A stretch of DNA of 64,000 nucleotides from Melanocharis versteri. Taxonomy: Eukaryota > Chordata > Aves > Passeriformes > Melanocharitidae. The stretch covers positions 629,615 through 693,614 of the forward strand of contig VZTG01007793.1 in assembly GCA_013397845.1 (NCBI GenBank). Reading direction: 5' to 3'. The translations under genes were made by a program, and so were the position numbers. The notes under the pieces are model-generated. The model was given only the letters and a program-made list of their open reading frames with translations, did not search any database and was not told the DNA's origin. How positions within the stretch are numbered: the first letter of the stretch is position 1; every line of letters starts with the position of its first letter. This document shows positions 1 through 12,200 of the stretch, in pieces.

Positions 1-232
1 GCTGGGCGGGCCGCGCTCGGGGCCGCGCGGCCTAAGGGCCCAGTGCCCTGGCCGCACGTACGAGCCCTGTCTGATCCGTCAAGGGAGCGTTTTCGCCAAA
101 GGTCCGGGCCCTCGGGGGCCAGGACCTGAGCGCTTCCAGCCAGTTCGGCTTCTGCTCCCGGAGTGACCCCTGGCCTCTCCCTGCCACGGTGCGCTGCCTT
201 CCTCCCCGAGCCACACCGGCCCCCGTGATTGT
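1..232. promoter_or_regulatory. Edge of a CpG island, probable promoter region
   Basis: About 23 CpG dinucleotides fall in the first 232 bases, while the next kilobase has very few. The block is strongly GC-rich and includes a GC-box-like GGGCGGG near base 5. Vertebrate CpG islands normally mark promoters or first exons, so a gene start probably lies here or just left of the window. The direction cannot be told from the sequence. Minus-strand open frames of 60-70 codons here are expected from high GC and do not look like a known protein. CpG density stops sharply near base 232. Confidence 0.7.
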
Positions 233-495
233 AACCTGTAGTCCACTGACTTAAACAGCGGATACTGTACGGTCAGTGCAGCCCACTTCACTCTTGCACA
301 GCATTAGATGTCTGTGATTGAACCAGGCGCAGAAAAAGCCCAGTCTTTTAGGTAACCAAAAAGGACACTGTAGCAATGTAGTGCTCTTCTGATAATCACA
401 CAGACGTCAGGGCAACATACCTTAAGAATTCACTTGCAATTAATATCTTTTTAAGGTGTCAAAACTTCTGTCGTGGACATGGGCAGAGTCAAAGC
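233..495. other. Spacer between CpG island and minus-strand 3' end
   Basis: Ordinary AT-rich sequence. I see no exon, repeat or promoter motif that I can support here. Confidence 0.5.
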
Positions 496-1178
496 AGTAG
501 GTTTTGATGCTTTATTGCTTGAAAGCATCTTACAAAACCAGAAGATTAGAAAATTAAATCTTTGTGCAGCAGCACCATTACAAGGTTACCAAGGCCTGTC
601 CATTGTGTTTAAGCACAACTTCCGCTGATACCATCCAGGCTGAAAACAAATTGGTAAACACAGATTTACTTTTTCAAGCTTTTTGTAGTTTTTCTGCAGA
701 CTATGTTTTACATGAGCACATCGTGCAGGGTTTACCAGCTGCACCACCCTGCCCTCTTTCAGCAACCAAGTCTCCTGATCGATACAGTACGTGGCTAGGA
801 AAATAAAGGTCTTGTAGGTAATCATTGTAGTGATTTAGCAGGCGCCATTGTGCCCTCTGAACCTGCCTCAACTAAATCGGGATTTGCCACACACTGTTCA
901 GAGGCACCAAAGGGGTTGGCAGCGCTACCTGTCCACAGGGGATGTGCAACCCTAGCAGCCTTTGCCACTTGCAGTCATTCGAGCTCAGCCAGCATTGCAG
1001 TGACAGCATGTGTTAAGTTGTGTCACGGCCACATCCCAACTGCTACACCTGCCCACACAGAGCCTTTCACTTGTACAGTCGCAGGAGACATTCTCCGTTT
1101 CCTCCATAGGATGTGTTGGTCACCCGTGAAGTTTTGCCCCAAAAGTGGTCGCAGCAATCAGTTTATCTAGTGTAATTA
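496..1178 (-). pseudogene. Possible 3' end of a gene or decayed element with a Cys-rich tail
   Basis: On the minus strand a 40-codon frame runs from an ATG at 1107-1105 to a TGA at 987-985. It has cysteines at residues 9, 11, 17, 21, 34, 35 and 37 in the pattern C-x-C-x5-C-x3-C-x12-C-C-x-C, with the core SCDCTSERLCVGRC. This spacing resembles the CXC-type cysteine clusters that end some transposon-derived proteins, with one or two expected cysteines replaced. Upstream in the same frame a further open stretch (LDKLIAATTFGAKLHG) is cut off by an in-frame TGA, which suggests a broken frame. About 470 nt downstream is an AATAAA signal (plus-strand TTTATT at 511-516), so the segment could be a terminal exon with its 3'UTR. 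I do not recognise the protein. A chance cysteine-rich frame is also possible. Confidence 0.25.
511..516 (-). terminator. Poly(A) signal AATAAA on the minus strand
   Basis: A canonical AATAAA hexamer on the minus strand, within CAATAAAGC. It lies about 470 nt after the stop of the Cys-rich frame and upstream of GT-rich minus-strand sequence. Single hexamers are common by chance, so this supports a 3' end only together with the frame before it. Confidence 0.3.
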
Positions 1179-1994
1179 TCAGTTTGTTTGTAAATTAAAT
1201 TAATTCCCTGAGTATTAGGAGTGCCTTAGTTTTCTCTGACCTGTGCTGATATGATTCCTGAATTGAGAAAGGTGCCACTAATGCATGTTGATGTGCTTTT
1301 TTTCAGCCAGAGACCAGGCTAATCCACTACAAAGAACTTTTATAGCTGCTCCAATTCACTGCCAATTGCCTGCTGTGGCATAAAGGGTGGACTGGTCAGC
1401 TGGACTGAAAAAAAGAGTTAGGAGTTCACAAATATGGCAGGGTTGGCTTTAGGGTATTCAGTGTTGCCCCAAGAACACCCTTCTAAACAAAGTCCTCAAT
1501 TAGGCTGATCAGCCTAATTGTCCAACTCTGTTGCAATGTCAGAGCAAAGCAAAAACAGTATTCACAAAATGACAAAGGATTGGGCCCTTTTTGTTTGTTC
1601 TAAGAGACCAGGCTGCTCTTCATGTTCTCAACAATTCTGAGACCAAGAGATCTTGGAACAGCTTTTAAAACAGAGGCTGCACAAGCCACAGTGCCTGATC
1701 CAGGATCCTAGCTTAACAGCGTTCTGCTGCTGCAGTAGCAAAGCCGTCAGCAAGCAGGCAGACAGACAGTTATCCACATTATTCCATGCTCTGTGGTGGG
1801 CCTGTCCACGAGGGATTAGACCAAATCTGCTAACCTCATTTCTGTTATATAACCTAAGACAGATCTGAACTCTTTTCTCTGGAGGATTGTATGGTAAACC
1901 AGAGTATCACCTCCCCCTAACCCTCTTCAGCTGCAGTTCAAATTAGGTTTTGCTGCTATCATAATTCATCCTGTACCATAATGAAAATGGAATT
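1179..1994. other. Unannotated AT-rich stretch
   Basis: No convincing exon or repeat. A 71-codon plus frame at 1653-1868 has no recognisable content and no supporting splice or promoter signals. Confidence 0.5.
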
Positions 1995-2295
1995 GATTGA
2001 GATGGCATGTAGACATTGTGTCTAGACATACCCAGGTTACTTGTGTATACAAATTTTATCAGGTAACTGCTATCAGTGCAGCTTTTTTTGGAGCGTAGGA
2101 TTTAGCACAGACCAGAGAGGCCAAAGGGAGGGGAGTGCATGCTTAGATCCCAAGTCCACACTGAGCTATTGGGTGCTACAGCCACTAGTAACTAGGGTCC
2201 CTAGGTTAAGAGCTCACTCAAGTAAGCCCAACATGGACTGCAGGTGTACAGTATGCACGAAAATCTGCCTGGGATCAGTGCCGATTTCATAACAG
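1995..2295. mobile_element. Possible remnant of a nonautonomous DNA transposon
   Basis: Around 2010-2035 the sequence GTAGACATTGTGTCTAGACA is followed by TACCC. Read on the minus strand this gives GGGTATGTCTAGAC, which resembles the terminal inverted repeat of decayed DNA transposons that I recall as widespread in turtles and birds. The following 250 bases have the mixed composition of such an element, including motifs such as GTTAAGAGCTC that I associate with it. I cannot find a matching second terminus, so the right boundary is a guess. There is no transposase frame. Confidence 0.22.
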
Positions 2296-5044
2296 GGGCT
2301 GACATCAGCATTGCTTTTCTGGTGGCTGTTTGCTACACTCACACTCCTGGCACCACACCAGCTGATGCTCCCCAGGTACACACATTTAGAAATCTTCTGA
2401 GCCCTCGTGGAACTAGTCGTTCATCAGCACAAATCTCTGATCTGTTCTTCTGTCATAACCCATGGGCTTAGCTTAAGCAAATGCTTACTCTGATCAATAG
2501 TTGTGTTGAAGTTTAGCAAGCGTTGTTCTGAGACAACAGCAAAGGTATGCCAGGAATACTACTGGATGCAGTAAAATTACACCTGTATGAAAGTGACATT
2601 AACTTTCAGTGAGGCTGCAGTCAGGCTGTACACGTTATACCGCACACACAAGAAACTGATACTATGTCCATTTTTATCTTTTCGTTAATAGTATGGGAAA
2701 GAAAACTAGGTTTATTTGGATTCATAAGTTAGAGATGAAATTACTATGCAAAGACATTAAGGAAATTTGCAGTTATGCAACTGGAGTCCTTGAGGAAAAA
2801 GTAAACAATTTTACTGAGAAAAACAAATTGAAAACAATTACAAGACATGAAGAAGGAAGTAGCTGGAGGTTTGGACTTTTTCTTTTTTCTCTTCCCTTTT
2901 CCTTTTGAGGCCTGAAAACACTTGCATATTGTCTTAAATTTCATGCTTTGGTCCTCCTCAACATGTACTGCCTAAGTCACAGACTCATTTGTGACTCAAA
3001 TGAGGGACTGGATTCCTCCAATGGAGCTTCCACGTGACAGGCAAGACAAGGAGTATCAACAAGACATTTTTTAGTCACTAAGGATACACATCTTGTCTTT
3101 TATGTGAATTTATACTGACACATCCTTTTTACGGTCATTCCTTCTGAACCAGGCCCCTACTTAGACCAGTCTTCTGCAAACTGTTCTCTGTACTCCAAGC
3201 CCAAAACTCCCCTAGGAGCTCTATGGAGTGTCACAGTAAGGCAACTGACACTCAACAAGCCTCCAGTCTTGCAAACACAAGCCCCAAGTAAATCTGCTAC
3301 GTAATTTTGCATCCATGCCTCAGTTATTAATGGGGTACACTATGAGAAGTATCAGAGCTACAGTTTATAGCATTGTCCTCAGCTCTCACATGCACACCAT
3401 GTTGGATTAAACAGGGGGTTTTGATTAGTTTGACAAAGAGAATAAAGCCATTAGAAATTACACAGGAAGATAACACTGAACACCAGGATGTGTGCCTTCA
3501 AGAGGCAAAATTACAGCTTAAAAACATAAAAACAAGGGAAGGAAAGAATAGGATAGGAAGAGAAGGCATGCCATGTATAACATACTGAAAAGGAACTTAA
3601 CATATGTGAGCTGAGGAAATGGAGCATTGTAAACATGCTATTTATATAGTGCTAAGAGGACACTTTTATGGGGATATAAACATTAGGTACCCCCGAGCAT
3701 GTAAGCTAACCTTCTAAAGAAGATAAAGACTGCCCTGTTAGAGCCAAATCCAAGAACCAAGCACATTTCCACCTTGAGAAATCTCAAATAAAAATTTGGT
3801 CTGGGCTGAAGTCACTTCACTCATCCAAACCTTGCCCTTAAAGCAAATAATTTCTAGGCATCCCAACTGAAATTGGTAAATAGGGACTGTAGTCACTTCT
3901 GTTGTTATTAAATGCTTTTCAAACTACACTATTACAGTTTCAGGAGGAAAAGTGAAAAAGAAAACAAAACCTTATCCAAGTTGAAACTCAGGGGAATGTA
4001 TTTGAGCAGAATATAACTAGCAAAGCTGGAAGATGGCCAGCATGGAATGCACAACATCATAACAAAAAAAAAAAAAAATACCCAAGGATTTTGAATGATC
4101 ACAACCATCAGGACCTTATTTTTAATCTGCTCCATATAAAGCAATTAGATGACCTTAGGTAACCCCAGACACACCTGTAGCTACCTTGACAGCACTTGGT
4201 GTGTTAACTGAAATGTCCATGGTACGGATTTCCATTTCATAGAGGGCAGAAGAAATACTACTCCATCTTTCTATCATCTGACTACCTACTGCCAGATTTT
4301 GCCAGGAAGCAGATCTTCTTTTAGCCTCACTAGGTTTTATTGGAGAAAGTGAAAGAGATTTAAAGAACAGCAAATTAAACCATGTGTAAAACATGAATGT
4401 CACAGTCAAAGTTTGACTTCTGTTTTTCCCCTTGTTTTCAGTTTTGTGTGTTGCAGTCGGGAGACAGAGATGAAAAAAAACACCAGCACCAAGTAGAGAA
4501 CTTGGGTTCAGCTCTGGTCTGAGTGTCTGTGAGAGATTTGAGTCTAAACTAGCTAGGCTGACAATGTGAAAGGAGAGCGAACAACAGTAAAATAAGATGT
4601 TACTCTCAAGACAGTGAGAACTGCTTCCTATCAGACAGAGCTTGCCAGGACACTCTAATGCTTTGTAACACAGCTAGTCATGCTAAATAACATGTAGCCT
4701 TAAACACACTTAGAACTGGATTCTCAATGGGTCTTCCAACTTAGCATGCAGCATAATCTACTTTTTCCCGAACCAACTGTATTTAGTACCACAAGGGATG
4801 GTTAATACAATTCCAGAAAAAGAAAAAATAAATTCATAAAATATTAATAAATAACCATAAGTTGTTTACATACATAAATGTGCTGGAGCATGGGATTTTA
4901 TTCACTAACTGCCATATTGGTCATAAAACATGCCTGAGAGCCCAAAGTATTACTTTATTGAATTTAGCAGCAACAGTTAGCCTCTCCATTTTTCACTGCC
5001 CTAACAAACAGTATGGTTTTCCACTGTCTAAGAAGAGGTGGGAA
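2296..5044. other. AT-rich spacer without supported features
   Basis: Several 65-95 codon frames occur on both strands, but none shows a recognisable domain, a strong initiation context with splice support, or clustering with other exon signals. A 15-base A run lies near 4063-4077. Confidence 0.5.
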
Positions 5045-5045
5045 G

Positions 5046-5078
5046 CCAAACCAAACCAAACCAGACCAAAACAAAACC
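5046..5078. repeat. Short (CCAAA)n pentanucleotide repeat
   Basis: About six imperfect units of CCAAA with variants CCAGA and ACAAA. It is a simple low-complexity tract with no evident function. Confidence 0.8.
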
Positions 5079-6087
5079 TGCTCTCTTCCATGTGGCTGTA
5101 CTCTCCAGAGGCATATGTGCAAGTAGCACAAAAGGCCATGAAGGCTTGATCTGTGGTCCATGAAGTGTAGGAAACAAAACAAAAAAAGCAGCAGATTATT
5201 TTCTTTCCTATTCTGGGGGACTGCTTAGGGCAGAAGGAGCAGTGAAGAATTTCGTAATAAGGCTCTCTTGCTAAAGTACCACAGGCAACAAATTCCTTAC
5301 AGCTGAATAGGAGAATAAGTGCAAAACTGAACACAACAGGAAGAGGTGTGGTCCCTAATGCATCATTTGCTGTATTTTATTGTATGTGAGCCAAGAAAAG
5401 TAAAAGGCCACTGAAATTCCTAGAGAACAGAAGAGCCCAGAGAACTATGGAATTAGCAGGCTTTCTAATGCTTAGGATATTTATGTTAAATACTTTCTAT
5501 AATAAAGGAAGCATATGTTTTGCAAGAAAAAGCATTCATGAGCTGAAATTCCCCTCATCATAATTCAAAGATTAATTAAGATAAATAATATAATTAAGTA
5601 ATTTGGAAACACTTTTTTTCCCCAGTAGTACGCATTCAGCTTGACATAGCAGCCAAGGGGCATGTCATGAGGACTCCAGTCATGCTGACACTTGTAACAG
5701 GAGGAATAGTGCAGATGCGAGAGAAATTTGGAAATTCTATTCAGGTGAACTACAGATGTGATAGAGGATATAGCTACAATTAACCTATAGGTAACCAAGA
5801 ATTGTCAGTGTTGCACTAACTGCAGAAGCTGTGGCATCCTAAAAACATTGCTGGAAGTATGTCTTGTATTTTCATCTCGCTAGAACTCTAATTTGGACAG
5901 CTTATTGACCTACTTTCTGTATGTCACTGCTTTCAGCATATCAACTCCCCCTCCTCAAACACTCACGGGTATTTCAAATAAGTGCAAGAAAAAGAAAGAC
6001 TATAGTGCAGATGTTGCTTGTGCATACAATCAATGCATCCCTCCCCCACTAAAGTTTAATAAGGATTGTTAGTACATCATTGTAGCT
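5079..6087. other. AT-rich spacer
   Basis: No supported exon, repeat or promoter. Minus-strand frames of 72-113 codons at 4964-5334 overlap a purine/pyrimidine-biased stretch and look incidental. Confidence 0.5.
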
Positions 6088-6160
6088 GGTAATTGTGTAG
6101 GTACACATGGTAATTGCATGTATTTGCACTAATTATGTAAATGCACAATAATTAAAGCTC
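6088..6160. promoter_or_regulatory. Homeodomain/POU motif cluster, possible enhancer core
   Basis: Within about 70 bases lie two GGTAATTG motifs, an ATTTGCA half-octamer, CTAATTAT, a TAAATGCA inverted half-octamer and AATAATTAAAG. This density of POU and homeodomain core sites is typical of conserved developmental enhancers, but AT-rich DNA yields such motifs often by chance. Conservation cannot be judged here. Confidence 0.2.
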
Positions 6161-7936
6161 CAGGGTTTTCATGGTAAATTTCTAAGACACTCATGGATTT
6201 GTCATGGCAAAAGTGTCAGTCATGTAACCTAGTGGGAAAAGGGAGGAAGAAGAGGAGGAAGCTCAGGAGAACATACTTCTTAAATAAAATGCTGGTATTT
6301 ATATATAAATAAGTGCACAGAGGACACTATATCATCAAACACAGCTGCCATGCCAAGGCACACTTTTTTTCAGAATGTTTTATCAGACTTGAAAAATAAA
6401 AAAAACTAGAAAAAACCTCAAACACATGGAGATTAAAACTAAAGATTAAGTACTCCCCTGCTTTATCCACCTAACATCCCATCTTCTTCATTTAACCAGT
6501 GAAAGGCAGAAGTGAATTTGTGCTCTTTTTGCTATTGTTGTGATCACTTCCTAATATTACCAGTTTGCTCCCTCTCCTACAGGCCTCATCACACTCCATT
6601 GAACACGTCAGTGGAAATATCCTAGCACTGCTTGGTTTTGGATCGATCTCCCAGCCCGGTGTGCTGTCTTAGCGCAAGAGTCATACACTGGAAAGTCAAG
6701 TTGCTTTTGGTTTGGGGTTTTCCCCCTTTTATGCCCACCCTTAAGACTTCAGGCATTCTCCTCACCCTCAAATCTTCAGATACAAACTTGTAGGTTTCTT
6801 CTGGGGAGCACCCAGACCCTCCTGCCAGCACTTCCCTAGTGCAACACGCAGGAGCTGCTCGTCTGTCCCCACCACGCCATGCTACAGCCCCCGGCTGAGC
6901 CCTTGTTGCCATGCCCCATGGACCTTTAGGCTTTGGGAGAATTAACCGCACATTAATGACTTCAGGCACATGGAAGGAATGCAGCTGTGGAAACACACAG
7001 GGTACATCTCCTACGAAACCACCAAAGTGAGACACACATGTTCCAGCTGTTTAGCTGTTTTTAATCACCTCTGCAGCAAACCTGAGCAGCTCCCTAAAAC
7101 AATCCCATTATCCTTATGCCAGGACCACAAGGGGCTGTTCAAGAAGCACAGCAAGGTAACATAAGGCACTATGAAGTCAGAACACTACTAAGCATTTCAC
7201 ACTGAAAAGCTTTCCCTTTCAAATCACAATGGTTGCGATCTTAATCACTTAAGTCAAGTGCCAGCTTTTTTAGCCATTGAAAAATGTCTACATTCATAAG
7301 ACTTAGACCACTTATAAAGCATCAGCCTGATTGCACTTAATGCAGAAATAATCTGTACACCATCACCCCCCATTTGATTGTGGGTGTGCTTGTTGGTCCC
7401 CACAGAACAGCAGCAGTCACACTGGCTCATATACACAACTGCCTACCTTCACTCATGGACACCTCAACAAAGAATCAACACAAGAGTTTTAAACTACTAA
7501 AACTTGAGAGCTTAAGCCAATACACAAAAGACAGCTTCCTCAGAATTTGTAACAGAACTTTGAGAAGACTTACAGGACTCAAACCCACACACTAGTACTT
7601 ATTTAAACCTAACCTCATATAGATGAGTCAAAAAGCTCTCTGTTCGTATCTCGTCCCACTACTGTGCCCAGCACGATACAAGCTTCCTTTCTTACCTGGA
7701 GGACTGAGGACAGGCCACTGAAGTAACAGAAGATCCCAAACCACAGCCTACAGTCTTGAGACACTTGTAAAGCTGCACTCCAAACCTTCCTCTCAGGCTC
7801 CCTGGGGTGTACCCAGCTGCTAATTTCAGGAGGGCTTTTAGTACAGCTGTTTCAAATTGGCTCCTCAGCCACAGCTGGGGCAATAATGAGCTCTCTCTTT
7901 AATACTTCCTGGGCTGGAGGAGTTGTCAGGAATACC
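6161..7936. other. Spacer with weak exon-like signals
   Basis: A good plus-strand acceptor (CCTCTCCTACAG) ends near 6582 and is followed by 29 open codons to a TAG, starting ASSHSIEHV. On the minus strand a CCAG|GTAAG donor lies near 7696 at the end of a 63-codon frame. Neither has a matching partner exon that I can join in frame, so I do not call genes. Confidence 0.3.
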
Positions 7937-8014
7937 TTTTTTTTTTTTAAAAGCTTGTTTTTGAATATCCAATTTGCCAATTGTTTTCTCCAAAAAAAAA
8001 AAAAAAAAAAAAAA
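7937..8014. repeat. T-run and A-run pair
   Basis: An 11-base T run near 7937-7947 is followed by a 23-base A run at 7992-8014. The A run could be a retroposed tail on the plus strand or a simple homopolymer. No recognisable element precedes it, and I see no clear target-site duplication. Confidence 0.6.
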
Positions 8015-9215
8015 CCACCCAGAAAGCAACCTAAGTCAAAAACCCCCTTCTCCCTGCAAATGTCCCAGTCCCTACTTCTGAGAAGTGGACTAATAAATGT
8101 TTCTGCACTTACTTAATGTAAGAGAAAAAAATTACCAGAATTACATTTGAATCAAAACAGCATATTTTTCCTGATTCTCTTTCACTTTTAACACTAAAAT
8201 TAAAGGAAAAATGTAGCTATGTGATAACAATTGGTCAAATCTAATAAAAATTATTTTAAACTCAGCTTTTAGTTGGTGGGGTTCAATCCAGAAAGAAAAG
8301 CTGTTGGGGACAGAGTAATTTCAGCTTTGTTTCTACCAACAGACATATCTTCAAGGGGTTTTTTTCCTATGTTAATAAAAATTCCTATAGTTATGGTTGG
8401 TGGGGATTAAAGATGGAAAGGTGTCATTTTAAAATTTTCAATTTGCAGTAATGTTTTATAATTAAGTGAGAATTTTTCAGGAGCAGAGGATTTCACACAA
8501 ATGCAGTCTTTCTGAAAAAAAAAGAGAAGCATTGCTAAAACAGTGATCTGCTGTATTAATTTGCTTTAATTTTTCAGTGAATTCATCTGTTCTTCAGATA
8601 ATGGATGATGGATGTCTAAAACCATGGAATATGGGGTTTGAGGGCATGAATGGAAAGCAGATGAGGTGGGTTACAGCTGGAGCACATTTTCTGTGTGTCC
8701 GTAGGGAATTTATTTCAGCTTGTCTTTGTTGTACAGCAGCATTGCCAGGTTAGGTTAGAGCTTTAACTTGTGCTAACGCAAGACCAAAGGTCTTTCGGAT
8801 GTTTATGTCTAGTGGCAACTTGTATGATAAACACTTGCTTCCAGCAAAAGGACTACCCAGGCTGAGTAAGCCTGCAATCCAGTAAGGTCCCCTGGACCCA
8901 ATGCTGCCCAGATATATCTGCATAGACAGGAAAAACCTCATGCCTCTGTGTGGGGAAGATTTACATTTCACAAGGAGAAAAATTAATTTGCCTGGGCTCA
9001 AGGGATTTTTTTAAGACTTAGTGAATTGAAGGCATTTATGATATCTGCTAATATTATCCATATATGTCCTTTTGATATTTCATATTCAGCTGTGAGCTGC
9101 AGCACTGGTGATGCCAGGCCTGGTGCAGAGCTCTTCTCTTCGTATTGCCTAAATGTCACTGTTGCTTTTCCAATATGTTTCAAAGATCTTTTTACCAGCG
9201 AGGTCAGTACCAGCA
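8015..9215. other. AT-rich spacer
   Basis: No supported features. Frames near 8750-9222 on the minus strand are short and have no splice support. Confidence 0.5.
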
Positions 9216-9295
9216 CCTCCATTTCATAGGTGGGAAAATTGTGTCATCAAAAGGTGAAATGACTCAAAAAGTGAAATTACCACAGTCACTTAGAA
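9216..9295 (-). mobile_element. MIR-like SINE fragment (decayed)
   Basis: The string CCATTTCATAGGTGGGAAAA, then an AAAGGTGAAATGACTC stretch and a CACAGTCACTTAG stretch, follows the order of the reverse-oriented MIR/CORE-SINE consensus (TTTACAGATGAGGAAACTGA, then GGTTAAGTGACTTG, then GTCACAC). The match is imperfect, as expected for an ancient copy. Ends cannot be set by eye. Confidence 0.4.
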
Positions 9296-12200
9296 GACCA
9301 ATAGAAGGAGGCAATGTAGATGTTTTAGTGCTAGTCCTACTCACTCTTTACTGCTCCAGTGCAAGCACCTTTTTTTTTTTGTGAAGCATCCCTCTGGTCA
9401 GTGCCTAATTTATGAAAACAGTTTTGGTTAATCAGATTAGCAAAAGCAGTTTGATGGTACAGCTGACATTCACATTCCTTAGCAAGAAGACTTGCCTCAT
9501 CTGAAAATCATGTCCACAGTGTCTCAAATTGATAGCTTTGACATGAAAATATCTGCAGTTAGCAAACAGTTTATTTAGAAATTAAACATCTGTGCGATTC
9601 TTTTGGCCTGCCTGAAAAAGATGAATAAACATTGTTAGATACAAGTAGATCTAGTAAATACAAATATATGCATATCAATGAGCCTCACAGGTGGTGGTTG
9701 TGAAATGAACTGGTTGCTCTGAGATCCTCACCCAAGAAATGCTGACACAGCAGAGACTGTTAGAATATACAAACCATGTCTGTGTCAAACCTGTCCACAG
9801 TGAAGCTGCCCTTTACAGGATATTTGCAACCCAAGCACCCAGCAACACAAGATACTGTCACGAATTCAGGCATCAGGATTTACTCAAAAATCAGTGGCAG
9901 ATGCTTGACCAAAACCTGCACCTGAACCTGTTTCTGAAAGGGAAACTGCATTGTCAAGTGCCTTGTTCCAACAAGTCGGCAACAGTGCCTGCATATTTTA
10001 AATAGCTGTGTTGAGTCATCGTCATTTAAATGGAACTTAAACCACCTGAGCATGTCGTCCTTACTAACCTCCTACAAACAGCTGTGGAGCTTTCCCCTTG
10101 CAGGGCAAGCACAGCCCCATAAATTCATCCCTGGTGTAAGCCAAAGCTGGGTAGTTATTTCCTAGTCGCTATATCACAATACATGGCTACAAAGGGAAGC
10201 GCACTAGCAGTAGTTTGTTCACTGTGCTTGTTCTTTTAAAGAAGAATAATAACACTATTGTTCCAAGTGAAATTACAGTTGTTCCACTTTCCCTTCCCCC
10301 TGAAAATTTGAAAACAGAGAAGTAATCATTTAAGTAATCATTTCTTTAGCTGTGGGGTTTTATTTTATTTAATTTCTATACATACACATTTTTCCAGTAT
10401 ACACACTGAAACAGCAGCCATTTGATTTCCTGTTAGTGTTAGTGATTCTACATTTTCTGTGAGTGTTTTGTTTTAAACAGTGGCTCATGCAGCAAGTTTG
10501 ACTTGAACTAATGGCTTCCTGATTTATGATGAAATTTTTTTTTGTGAATGCTTCTTTTTTGGATATTTCTTTTCTGGATTTTTTATTTTCTTTTGGCAGC
10601 TGGCATGCAGCAGTTATACCCTATCAAAATAGACCCATGATGTAGAAGTGGCTTTAAGACCACTTCTTACTACATTTTTAAAAACCTGAAATATTCCCAA
10701 AACTTGGAAGCATCTACAGCATACGTTGTATGTCTGCTACTATGGGTTTTGTTTAAATACTGAATTAAACATGTGGATGGAAACTAGGAACCAAAGTTAT
10801 TTCAATTCATGCTCCATAATTTCATGTGATGGGAGGAACGGAGGTTACCAGTGACACCTCCAACCTTATGTTCTATAGTGGCTTAGTAGGACTTAAAGAT
10901 TAGATCAGTGGAATACAAGGTACCCTCATCAAAGTCCTGAAATCACAAGGCACCTTTACTGAAGGAAATCTTAGTGAGAAGAAAGTATGAATTCTCATGC
11001 TGCCTGTACTGCTTCATCATTTCCACAGGTGAGAGAAATCCCAGTTATGGGCAATCCTTGCTAATGCAGCCCATCCTCTCTTCAGTGTTGCTTCTTTGTG
11101 TGATATTTTAGAATCAGTCCTTGGGGACTAAAGGGAGACTTCGTCTGGCCCTACAGAGCAGGGAAGAGACAAGCAGAGCAACCATCCATCTCTGTCACAA
11201 ACGATGGAGATGGGAAAAAGTAAAAGAGTGATAAAACAATCCCTTAGCCTGATATGAAACATCCATCCTCTCTTGTTTTAAATTGAGCTGGAGGAAAGGG
11301 TAGAGAGAAGTGACTGATCTTTTAGAATATATGAACAATCTTTTTGCTGTTTTATAGGAATGTGGAAGACACATCTTGCCAGAGCTGAATTCATGTAATT
11401 CATGTAATATTTAGACACCTGTAGTGAGATTATTTTTCATGTTTTAATTTGAATACCCTGCGCTTCTCGGTCTTTTTTGCTGTTGAGATTACTGAAGAAG
11501 GTAGCTATTTCTCTGGGGAAAATGTATGTGAAAAAACCTGGCAGTCTGGCCCAACAATACTTACATTCCAAGTATTATAACACATATGTAACAAGAAGGC
11601 TGTTGCTTTCTTTTCAAGGAAGCTGAACAATGAATCCCACAGGGCATCAATGGGAGCAGAGTCAAACTTCCCTCCATTTCAGTGGTTTTATTCCGCTTTT
11701 GTGACATGAAGTGAAGACCCAAGTTATACAAAATGCTCAACAGGGAAACTCGTGCAGCCCAGTGCCTTCTCTGAGGGACCATTTACATACAATTTGTTGC
11801 AAGATTAGAATCAGTGGCTCTTTGCTCCCTGTGTGTCTCTCTCCTTCAATCTTACATTTCTGTTGTTATGTTTTTCTTGGTATATTTTAAATTGCTGTCT
11901 GCTTCTTTAATTGTTTGGCTGCCAAAGATCAGCAACGAGGAGCTTGACTTCAGAGCAAGAGCTCATAGGAAAAATGACAATGGTTTATGAGATATGTAAG
12001 GACTCATTTCTGCAAGACTGAATCAAGTCCTAAATGATCTAAAAGTACAGCAAAGCAATGGGACATTCACAGTGAAAATGTGGCATCCAACTTCAGCTGT
12101 CCTCCTTTGGCAGAAGTCAGAGCATTTATGAATATCAGTCAAGCAGGTTAACATCTGCCCTTTTAAATGGTCTTAAACCATTCACAAGTGGTGCTTGGTA

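Noticed and set aside
7992..8014. Poly(A) tail of a processed pseudogene
   Set aside because: No gene-like sequence or target-site duplication is visible upstream of the A run.
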